A stretch of 64,000 bases of DNA from Drosophila persimilis (Eukaryota > Arthropoda > Insecta > Diptera > Drosophilidae), in NCBI RefSeq assembly GCF_003286085.1, contig NW_020825294.1, forward strand, positions 15,956,501 through 16,020,500, in the 5' to 3' direction. Each line of letters begins with the position of its first letter. Position 1 is the first letter of the stretch. Position numbers and translations under genes: made by a program. This document shows positions 53,501-64,000 of the stretch, piece after piece. The notes under the pieces were generated by a model. It was not told the DNA's origin and searched no databases. It was given only the letters and a program-made list of their open reading frames with translations.

Positions 53501-54664
53501 AAATATATCCGTTGGTGGAAAACTTTTCTCCGCTCACAGACATCTTACCTTCGCTGGCAGAAAATTTACCTCCGGTGGCGGGAAATTTATATCCCCTGCC
53601 GGACAACTTATCTCTGCTGACAAAAAACGTCTCTCCGCTGGCGGAAAACTTATCTCCGGTTGCGGGAAATCTATATTCGCCGGCGGAAAACTTGTCTCCG
53701 CAGACAGACGTTTTATCTCCGCTGGCAGATAATTTATCTCCGCTGACGAACTACGTTTCTCCACTGGCAGAAAACTTATCTCCGCTGGCAGAACATTTGC
53801 TGACGGCGGCCAGGAATTTATACCCCTGCCAGACATCTTATCTCTGCTGGCTTTATATCCGATGACGGAAAACTTTTCGCCGCTGACAGACATCGTATCT
53901 CCGCTGCCGGACAACTTATCTCTGCTGACAAAATACGTCTCTCCGCTGGCGAAAAACTTATCTGCGGTGGCGGGAAATTTATATCCGCTGGCGGAAAGCT
54001 TTTCTCCGCTGACAGACATCTTATCTCCGCTGCCGGACAACCTATCTCTGCTGACAAAATACGTCTCTCCTCTGGCGGAAAACTAATTTCCGGGGGCGGG
54101 AAATATATATCCACTTCCGCACAACTTCTCTCTGCTGACGAAATACGTCTCTCCGCTGGCAGAATATTTACTTTCGGTGGCGGGAAATATATATCCCCTG
54201 CCGGACAACTAATCTCTGCTGACGAAATACGTCTCTCCGCTGGCAGAAAACTTATCTCCGGCGGCGGGAAATTTATATCCCCTGCCGGACAACTTATCTC
54301 TGCTAACAAAATACGACTCTACGCTGGCGGAAAACTTATTTCCGGTGGCGGGAAATCTACATCCCCTGCCGGACAACTTATCTCTGCTGACAAAATACGT
54401 CTCTCCGCTGTCGGAAAACTTATCTGCGGTGGCGGGAAATTTATATCCGCTGCCGGAAAACTTTTCTCCAGAGGGGGAAATGTATATCCCCTTCCGGAAA
54501 ACTTCTCTCTGCTGACGAAATACGTCTCTCCGCTGGCAGAAATCTTATCTCCGCTGGCAGAACATTTACCTCCGGCGGCGGGAAATTTATATCCCCTTCC
54601 GGAAAACTTCTCTCTGCTGACGAATAACGTCTCTCCGCTGGCAGAAAACTTATTTCCGGTGGCG

Positions 54665-57600
54665 GGAAATATATATCCCCTTCCGGACAACTTCTCTCTG
54701 CTGACGAAATACGTCTCTCCGCTGGCAGAACATTTACTTCCGGTGGCGGGAAATATATATCCCCTGCCGGACAACTTATCTCAGCTGACAAAATACGTCT
54801 CTCCGCTGGCAGAAAACTTATCTCCGGTGGCGGGAAATTTATATCCGCTGCCGGAAAACTTTTCTCCAGAGGGGGAAATATATATCCCCTTCAGGACAAC
54901 TTCTCTCTGCTGACGATATACGTCTCTCCGCTGGCAGAATATTTACTTCCGGTGGCGGGAAATATATATCCCCTGCCGGACAACTTATCTCTGCTGACGA
55001 AATACGTCTCTCCGCTGGCAAAAAACTTATTTCCGGTGGCGGGAAATATATATCCCCTTCCGGACAACTTCTCTCTGCTGACGAAATACGTCTCTCCGCT
55101 GTCAGAATATTTACTTCCGGTGGCGGGAAATCTACATCCCCTGCCGGACAACTTACCTCAGCTGACAAAATACGTCTCTCCGCTGGCAGAAAACTTATCT
55201 CCGGTGGCGGGAAATTAATATCCGCTGCCGGAAAACTTTTCTCCAGAGGGGGAAATATATATCCCCTGCCGGAATACTTATCTCTGCTAACAAAATACGA
55301 CTCTACGCTGGCGGAAAACTTATTTCCGGTGGCGGGAAATCTACATCCCCTGCCGGACAACTTATCTCTGCTGACAAAATACGTCTCTCCGCTGTCGGAA
55401 AACTTATCTGCGGTGGCGGTAAATTTATATCCGCTGCCGGAAAACTTTTCTTTCGAGGGGGAAATATATATCCCCTTCCGGACAACTTCTCTCTGCTGAC
55501 GAAATACGTCTCTCCGCTGTCAGAAAACTTATCTCCGCCGGCGGGAAATTTATAGCCCCTGCCGGACAACTTCTCTCTGCTGACGAAATACGTCTCTCCG
55601 CTGGCGGAACATTTACTTCCGGTGGCACGAAATATATATCCCCTGCCGGACAACTTATCTCTGCTGACGAAATACGTATCTCCGAAGGCGGAAAACTAAT
55701 TTCCGGTGGCGGGAAATATATATCCCCTTCCGGACAACTTCTCTCTGCTGACGAAATACGTCTCTCCGCTGGCGGAACATTTACTTCCGGTGGCACGAAA
55801 TATATATCCCCTGCCGGACAACTTATCTCTGCTGACGAAATACGTATCTCCGAAGGCGGAAAACTAATTTCCGGTGGCGGGAAATATATATCCCCTTCCG
55901 GACAACTTCTCTCTGCTGACAAAATACGTCTCTCCGCTGGCAGAACATTTACTTCCGGTGGCGGGAAATATATATCCCCTGCCGGACAACTTATCTCAGC
56001 TGACAAAATACGTCTCTCCGCTGGCAGAAAACTTATCTCCGGTGGCGGGAAATTTATATCCGCTGCCGGAAAACTTTTCTCCAGAGGGGGAAATGTATAT
56101 CCCCTTCCGGAAAACTTCTCTCTGCTGACGAAATACGTCTCTCCGCTGGCAGAAATCTTATCTCCGCTGGCAGAACATTTACCTGCGGCGGCGGGAAATT
56201 TATATCCCCTTCCGGAAAACTTCTCTCTGCTGACGAATAACGTCTCTCCGCTGGCAGAAAACTTATTTCCGGTGGCGGGATATATATATATCCTTCCGGA
56301 CAACTTCTCTCTGCTGACGAAATACGTCTCTCCGCAGGCAGAACATTTACTTCCGGTGGCGGGAAATATATATCCCCTGCCGGACAACTTATCTCTGCTG
56401 ACAAAATACGTCTCTCCGCTGTCGGAAAACTTATCTGCGGTGGCGGTAAATTTATATCCGCTGCCGGAAAACTTTTCTTTCGAGGGGGAAATATATATCC
56501 CCTTCCGGACAACTTCTCTCTGCTGACGAAATACGTCTCTCCGCTGGCAGAAAACTTATCTCCGCCGGCGGGAAATTTATAGCCCCTGCCGGACAACTTC
56601 TCTCTGCTGACGAAATACGTCTCTCCGCTGGCGGAACATTTACTTCCGGTGGCAGGAAATATATATCCCCTGCCGGACAACTTATCTCTGCTGACGAAAT
56701 ACGTATCTCCGAAGGCGGAAAACTAATTTCCGGTGGCGGGAAATATATATCCCCTTCCGGACAACTTCTCTCTGCTGACGAAATACGTCTCTCCGCTGGC
56801 AGAAATCTTATCTCCGCTGGCAGAACATTTACCTCCGGCGGCGGGAAATTTATATCCCCTGCCGGACAACTTATCTCTGCTGACGAAATACGTCTCTCCG
56901 CTGGCGGAAAACTTATTTCCGGTGGCGGGAAAAATATATCCGTTGGTGGAAAACTTTTCTCCGCTCACAGACATCTTACCTTCGCTGGCAGAAAATTTAC
57001 CTCCGGTGGCGGGAAATTTATATCCCCTGCCGGACAACTTATCTCTGCTGACAAAAAACGTCTCTCCGCTGGCGGAAAACTTATCTCCGGTTGCGGGAAA
57101 TCTATATTCGCCGGCGGAAAACTTGTCTCCGCTGACAGACGTTTTATCTCCGCTGGCAGATAATTTATCTCCGCTGACGAACTACGTTTCTCCACTGGCA
57201 GAAAACTTATCTCCGCTGGCAGAACATTTACTGACGGCGGCCAGGAATTTATACCCCTGTCAGACATCTTATCTCTGCTGGCTTTATATCCGATGACGGA
57301 AAACTTTTCGCCGCTGACAGACATCGTATCTCCGCTGCCGGACAACTTATCTCTGCTGACAAAATACGTCTCTCCGCTGTCGAAAAACTTATCTGCGGTG
57401 GCGGGAAATTTATATCCGCTGGCGGAAAGCTTTTCTCCGCTGACAGACATCTTATCTCCGCTGCCGGACAACTTATCTCTGCTGACGAAATACGTATCTC
57501 CGAAGGCGGAAAACTAATTTCCGGTGGCGGGAAATATATATCCCCTTCCGGACAACTTCTCTCTGCTGACGAAATACGTCTCTCCGCTGGCAGAACATTT

Positions 57601-60600
57601 ACTTCCGGTGGCGGGAAATATATATCCCCTGCCGGACAACTTATCTCAGCTGACAAAATACGTCTCTCCGCTGGCAGAAAACTTATCTCCGGTGGCGGGA
57701 AATTTATATCCGCTGCCGGAAAACTTTTCTCCAGAGGGGGAAATGTATATCCCCTTCCGGAAAACTTCTCTCTGCTGACGAAATACGTCTCTCCGCTGGC
57801 AGAAATCTTATCTCCGCTGGCAGAACATTTACCTCCGGCGGCGGGAAATTTATATCCCCTTCCGGAAAACTTCTCTCTGCTGACGAATAACGTCTCTCCG
57901 CTGGCAGAAAACTTATTTCCGGTGGCGGGATATATATATATCCTTCCGGACAACTTCTCTCTGCTGACGAAATACGTCTCTCCGCAGGCAGAACATTTAC
58001 TTCCGGTGGCGGGAAATATATATCCCCTGCCGGACAACTTATCTCTGCTGACAAAATACGTCTCTCCGCTGTCGGAAAACTTATCTGCGGTGGCGGTAAA
58101 TTTATATCCGCTGCCGGAAAACTTTTCTTTCGAGGGGGAAATATATATCCCCTTCCGGACAACTTCTCTCTGCTGACGAAATACGTCTCTCCGCTGGCAG
58201 AAAACTTATCTCCGCCGGCGGGAAATTTATATCCCCTGCCGGACAACTTCTCTCTGCTGACGAAATACGTCTCTCCGCTGGCGGAACATTTACTTCCGGT
58301 GGCAGGAAATATATATCCCCTGCCGGACAACTTATCTCTGCTGACGAAATACGTATCTCCGAAGGCGGAAAACTAATTTCCGGTGGCGGGAAATATATAT
58401 CCCCTTCCGGACAACTTCTCTCTGCTGACGAAATACGTCTCTCCGCTGGCAGAAATCTTATCTCCGCTGGCAGAACATTTACCTCCGGCGGCGGGAAATT
58501 TATATCCCCTGCCGGACAACTTATCTCTGCTGACGAAATACGTCTCTCCGCTGGCGTAAAACTTATTTCCGGTGGCGGGAAAAATATATCCGTTGGTGGA
58601 AAACTTTTCTCCGCTCACAGACATCTTACCTTCGCTGGCAGAAAATTTACCTCCGGTGGCGGGAAATTTATATCCCCTGCCGGACAACTTATCTCTGCTG
58701 ACAAAAAACGTCTCTCCGCTGGCGGAAAACTTATCTCCGGTTGCGGGAAATCTATATTCGCCGGCGGAAAACTTGTCTCCGCTGACAGACGTTTTATCTC
58801 CGCTGGCAGATAATTTATCTCCGCTGACGAACTACGTTTCTCCACTGGCAGAAAACTTATCTCCGCTGGCAGAACATTTACTTCCGGCGGCGGGAAATTT
58901 ATATCCCCTTCCGGACAAATTCTCTCTGCTGACTAAATACGTCTCTCCGCTGGCAGAAAACTTATCTGCGGTGGCGGGAAATTAATATCCGCTGCCGGAA
59001 AACTTTTCTATAGAGGGGGAAATATATATCCCCTTCCGGACAACTTCTCTCTGCTGACGAAATACGTCTCTCCGCTGGCAGAACATTTACTTCCGGTGGC
59101 GGGAAATATATATCCCCTGCCGGACAACTTATCTCAGCTGACAAAATACGTCTCTCCGCTGGCAGAAAACTTATCTCCGGTGGCGGGAAATTTATATCCG
59201 CTGCCGGAAAACTTTTCTCCAGAGGGGGAAATATATATCCCCTTCAGGACAACTTCTCTCTGCTGACGATATACGTCTCTCCGCTGGCAGAATATTTACT
59301 TCCGGTGGCGGGAAATATATATCCCCTGCCGGACAACTTATCTCTGCTGACGAAATACGTCTCTCCGCTGGCAAAAAACTTATTTCCGGTGGCGGGAAAT
59401 ATATATCCCCTTCCGGACAACTTCTCTCTGCTGACGAAATACGTCTCTCCGCTGTCAGAATATTTACTTCCGGTGGCGGGAAATCTACATCCCCTGCCGG
59501 ACAACTTACCTCAGCTGACAAAATACGTCTCTCCGCTGGCAGAAAACTTATCTCCGGTGGCGGGAAATTAATATCCGCTGCCGGAAAACTTTTCTCCAGA
59601 GGGGGAAATATATATCCCCTGCCGGAATACTTATCTCTGCTAACAAAATACGACTCTACGCTGGCGGAAAACTTATTTCCGGTGGCGGGAAATCTACATC
59701 CCCTGCCGGACAACTTATCTCTGCTGACAAAATACGTCTCTCCGCTGTCGGAAAACTTATCTGCGGTGGCGGTAAATTTATATCCGCTGCCGGAAAACTT
59801 TTCTTTCGAGGGGGAAATATATATCCCCTTCCGGACAACTTCTCTCTGCTGACGAAATACGTCTCTCCGCTGTCAGAAAACTTATCTCCGCCGGCGGGAA
59901 ATTTATAGCCCCTGCCGGACAACTTCTCTCTGCTGACGAAATACGTCTCTCCGCTGGCGGAACATTTACTTCCGGTGGCACGAAATATATATCCCCTGCC
60001 GGACAACTTATCTCTGCTGACGAAATACGTATCTCCGAAGGCGGAAAACTAATTTCCGGTGGCGGGAAATATATATCCCCTTCCGGACAACTTCTCTCTG
60101 CTGACGAAATACGTTTCTCCGCTGGCGGAACATTTACTTCCGTTGGCACGAAATATATATCCCCTGCCGGACAACTTATCTCTGCTGACGAAATACGTAT
60201 CTCCGAAGGCGGAAAACTAATTTCCGGTGGCGGGAAATATATATCCCCTTCCGGACAACTTCTCTCTGCTGACAAAATACGTCTCTCCGCTGGCAGAACA
60301 TTTACTTCCGGTGGCGGGAAATATATATCCCCTGCCGGACAACTTATCTCAGCTGACAAAATACGTCTCTCCGCTGGCAGAAAACTTATCTCCGGTGGCG
60401 GGAAATTTATATCCGCTGCCGGAAAACTTTTCTCCAGAGGGGGAAATGTATATCCCCTTCCGGAAAACTTCTCTCTGCTGACGAAATACGTCTCTCCGCT
60501 GGCAGAAATCTTATCTCCGCTGGCAGAACATTTACCTCCGGCGGCGGGAAATTTATATCCCCTTCCGGAAAACTTCTCTCTGCTGACGAATAACGTCTCT

Positions 60601-63240
60601 CCGCTGGCAGAAAACTTATTTCCGGTGGCGGGATATATATATATATCCTTCCGGACAACTTCTCTCTGCTGACGAAATACGTCTCTCCGCAGGCAGAACA
60701 TTTACTTCCGGTGGCGGGAAATATATATCCCCTGCCGGACAACTTATCTCTGCTGACAAAATACGTCTCTCCGCTGTCGGAAAACTTATCTGCGGTGGCG
60801 GTAAATTTATATCCGCTGCCGGAAAACTTTTCTTTCGAGGGGGAAATATATATCCCCTTCCGGACAACTTCTCTCTGCTGACGAAATACGTCTCTCCGCT
60901 GGCAGAAAACTTATCTCCGCCGGCGGGAAATTTATAGCCCCTGCCGGACAACTTCTCTCTGCTGACGAAATACGTCTCTCCGCTGGCGGAACATTTACTT
61001 CCGGTGGCAGGAAATATATATCCCCTGCCGGACAACTTATCTCTGCTGACGAAATACGTATCTCCGAAGGCGGAAAACTAATTTCCGGTGGCGGGAAATA
61101 TATATCCTCTTCCGGACAACTTCTCTCTGCTGACGAAATACGTCTCTCCGCTGGCAGAAATCTTATCTCCGCTGGCAGAACATTTACCTCCGGCGGCGGG
61201 AAATTTATATCCCCTGCCGGACAACTTATCTCTGCTGACGAAATACGTCTCTCCGCTGGCGGAAAACTTATTTCCGGTGGCGGGAAAAATATATCCGTTG
61301 GTGGAAAACTTTTCTCCGCTCACAGACATCTTACCTTCGCTGGCAGAAAATTTACCTCCGGTGGCGGGAAATTTATATCCCCTGCCGGACAACTTATCTC
61401 TGCTGACAAAAAACGTCTCTCCGCTGGCGGAAAACTTATCTCCGGTTGCGGGAAATCTATATTCGCCGGCGGAAAACTTGTCTCCGCTGACAGACGTTTT
61501 ATCTCCGCTGGCAGATAATTTATCTCCGCTGACGAACTACGTTTCTCCACTGGCAGAAAACTTATCTCCGCTGGCAGAACATTTACTGACGGCGGCCAGG
61601 AATTTATACCCCTGTCAGACATCTTATCTCTGCTGGCTTTATATCCGATGACGGAAAACTTTTCGCCGCTGACAGACATCGTATCTCCGCTGCCGGACAA
61701 CTTATCTCTGCTGACAAAATACGTCTCTCCGCTGTCGAAAAACTTATCTGCGGTGGCGGGAAATTTATATCCGCTGGCGGAAAGCTTTTCTCCGCTGACA
61801 GACATCTTATCTCCGCTGCCGGACAACTTATCTCTGCTGACGAAATACGTATCTCCGAAGGCGGAAAACTAATTTCCGGTGGCGGGAAATATATATCCCC
61901 TTCCGGACAACTTCTCTCTGCTGACGAAATACGTCTCTCCGCTGGCAGAACATTTACTTCCGGTGGCGGGAAATATATATCCCTTCCGGACAACTTATCT
62001 CAGCTGACAAAATACGTCTCTCCGCTGGCAGAAAACTTATCTCCGGTGGCGGGAAATTTATATCCGCTGCCGGAAAACTTTTCTCCAGAGGGGGAAATGT
62101 ATATCCCCTTCCGGAAAACTTCTCTCTGCTGACGAAATACGTCTCTCCGCTGGCAGAAATCTTATCTCCGCTGGCAGAACATTTACCTCCGGCGGCGGGA
62201 AATTTATATCCCCTTCCGGAAAACTTCTCTCTGCTGACGAATAACGTCTCTCCGCTGGCAGAAAACTTATTTCCGGTGGCGGGATATATATATATCCTTC
62301 CGGACAACTTCTCTCTGCTGACGAAATACGTCTCTCCGCAGGCAGAACATTTACTTCCGGTGGCGGGAAATATATATCCCCTGCCGGACAACTTATCTCT
62401 GCTGACAAAATACGTCTCTCCGCTGTCGGAAAACTTATCTGCGGTGGCGGTAAATTTATATCCGCTGCCGGAAAACTTTTCTTTCGAGGGGGAAATATAT
62501 ATCCCCTTCCGGACAACTTCTCTCTGCTGACGAAATACGTCTCTCCGCTGGCAGAAAACTTATCTCCGCCGGCGGGAAATTTATAGCCCCTGCCGGACAA
62601 CTTCTCTCTGCTGACGAAATACGTCTCTCCGCTGGCGGAACATTTACTTCCGGTGGCAGGAAATATATATCCCCTGCCGGACAACTTATCTCTGCTGACG
62701 AAATACGTATCTCCGAAGGCGGAAAACTAATTTCCGGTGGCGGGAAATATATATCCCCTTCCGGACAACTTCTCTCTGCTGACGAAATACGTCTCTCCGC
62801 TGGCAGAAATCTTATCTCCGCTGGCAGAACATTTACCTCCGGCGGCGGGAAATTTATATCCCCTGCCGGACAACTTATCTCTGCTGACGAAATACGTCTC
62901 TCCGCTGGCGGAAAACTTATTTCCGGTGGCGGGAAAAATATATCCGTTGGTGGAAAACTTTTCTCCGCTCACAGACATCTTACCTTCGCTGGCAGAAAAT
63001 TTACCTCCGGTGGCGGGAAATTTATATCCCCTGCCGGACAACTTATCTCTGCTGACAAAAAACGTCTCTCCGCTGGCGGAAAACTTATCTCCGGTTGCGG
63101 GAAATCTATATTCGCCGGCGGAAAACTTGTCTCCGCTGACAGACGTTTTATCTCCGCTGGCAGATAATTTATCTCCGCTGACGAACTACGTTTCTCCACT
63201 GGCAGAAAACTTATCTCCGCTGGCAGAACATTTACTTCCG
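54665..63240. repeat. 4.35-kb higher-order repeat, two tandem copies plus the start of a third
   Basis: 54665-59017 and 59018-63240 match at offset 4353-4355. The small changes come from extra TA in GGGATATATATATATCC near 60633. Within each copy a 1.65-kb segment is itself repeated (56723 with 58373, offset 1650; 61078 with 62727, offset 1649). Sequence after about 63410 matches 59520 onward (offset 3894), the start of another, shortened copy. Confidence 0.75.
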
Positions 63241-64000
63241 GTGGCGGGAAATATATATCCGCTGCCGGACAACTTATCTCTGCTGACAAAATACGTCTCT
63301 CCGCTGTCGAAAAACTTATCTGCGGTGGCGGGAAATTTATATCCGCTGGCAGAAAACTTATCTCCGCCGGCGGGAAATTTATAGCCCCTGCCGGACAACT
63401 TCTCTCTGCTGACGAAATACGTCTCTCCGCTGGCAGAAAACTTATCTCCGGTGGCGGGAAATTAATATCCGCTGCCGGAAAACTTTTCTCCAGAGGGGGA
63501 AATATATATCCCCTGCCGGAATACTTATCTCTGCTAACAAAATACGACTCTACGCTGGCGGAAAACTTATTTCCGGTGGCGGGAAATCTACATCCCCTGC
63601 CGGACAACTTATCTCTGCTGACAAAATACGTCTCTCCGCTGTCGGAAAACTTATCTGCGGTGGCGGTAAATTTATATCCGCTGCCGGAAAACTTTTCTTT
63701 CGAGGGGGAAATATATATCCCCTTCCGGACAACTTCTCTCTGCTGACGAAATACGTCTCTCCGCTGTCAGAAAACTTATCTCCGCCGGCGGGAAATTTAT
63801 AGCCCCTGCCGGACAACTTCTCTCTGCTGACGAAATACGTCTCTCCGCTGGCGGAACATTTACTTCCGGTGGCACGAAATATATATCCCCTGCCGGACAA
63901 CTTATCTCTGCTGACGAAATACGTATCTCCGAAGGCGGAAAACTAATTTCCGGTGGCGGGAAATATATATCCCCTTCCGGACAACTTCTCTCTGCTGACG

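Larger units (their letters stand above)
43469..64000. repeat. Satellite array of 21-bp modules in 84-bp units, running off the window
   Basis: At 43511-43594 four consecutive 21-bp modules are seen: one starting CTGCCAGACAAC, one CTAACGAAATACG, one CTGGCAGAAAAC and one GTGGCGGGAAATATA. All share the frame CTGnCnGAmAAnnT...TCTCnG, so the 84-bp unit grew from one 21-mer. The same order repeats at 43595-43678 and onward through the whole region. Variants include five-module 105-bp units with a doubled CTGGCAGA module, and a 20-bp form GAGGGGGAAATATATATCCC of the fourth module. No other sequence interrupts the array over 20.5 kb. Obscura-group centromeres are, from memory, linked to satellites with 21-bp building blocks; I could not check this. 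Confidence 0.92.

Noticed and set aside
43342-63900. Dozens of long open frames in the satellite as a repeat-protein gene family
   Set aside because: Open frames occur on both strands and in several frames at once, without introns, shared starts or consistent ends. The 28-codon period and low stop content of the 21-mers explain them.
43469-64000. CRISPR-like array
   Set aside because: Units are directly tandem with no unique spacers, and the context is eukaryotic.
1-64000. tRNA, rRNA or host protein-coding genes
   Set aside because: None recognised on reading both strands; every coding-like segment with a known domain belongs to a retroelement. A tRNAscan or Infernal run would settle small RNAs.

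Overview
The window is eukaryotic, repeat-saturated DNA with no host gene that I can recognise. It is almost certainly insect heterochromatin, most likely from a Drosophila of the obscura group (pseudoobscura, persimilis or miranda type). The main clue is the short non-autonomous elements at 17512-18175 and 38993-41229. They begin TATACCCGATACTC, carry a GTCTGTCC microsatellite and end in a bulged hairpin followed by CCTCG. From memory these match the SGM/ISY Helitron/Helentron-derived family of that group. The retrotransposon mix (BEL/Pao, Ty3/gypsy of Osvaldo/Ulysses type, copia) fits. Species and chromosome (Y, neo-Y or pericentromere) are inference.

Layout. 1-515 is a gag remnant of a BEL/Pao family here called B. 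516-5538 is a forward, 3'-truncated BEL/Pao element of a second family, A (copy A1). At 5536-5538 it flips with 3 bp of microhomology into an inverted copy (A2, 5536-9677 plus 17171-17419). A2 is split in its LTR by a 7.5-kb gypsy-like element (Gypsy-1, 9678-17166). 17421-20407 is a heavily deleted B element on the minus strand, itself split by an SGM/ISY element. 20408-36342 is the third A copy (A3), which carries both LTRs and is split inside integrase by a 10.0-kb gypsy-like element (Gypsy-2, 25616-35637, minus strand). 36343-42117 is a decayed copia element on the minus strand, split by an SGM/ISY element that was itself hit by an inverted SGM/ISY copy. 42080-43345 is a gag-protease fragment of a third gypsy lineage. 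From about 43469 to the window end is one continuous satellite array of more than 20 kb.

Gypsy-2 looks structurally complete: two 2.25-kb LTRs with only a few differences, a 4-bp target duplication, a primer binding site, intact gag and intact pol with all catalytic motifs. Gypsy-1 is equally young (918-bp LTRs differing by one base that I could see) but has a one-base lesion in integrase. Both Gypsy elements begin Gag with a perfect RING-H2 finger, keep pol in the -1 frame and use the same primer binding site. They also share an ATCGTACGAT palindrome in the LTR.

The satellite is built from 21-bp modules arranged mostly in 84-bp four-module units, and these in turn sit in 0.6-, 0.65-, 1.65- and 4.35-kb higher-order repeats. 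Since 84 bp equals 28 codons and the modules lack stops in most frames, long open frames appear on both strands. I treat these as a by-product of the repeat, not as genes. No tRNA, rRNA, CRISPR or non-TE protein-coding gene was recognised.
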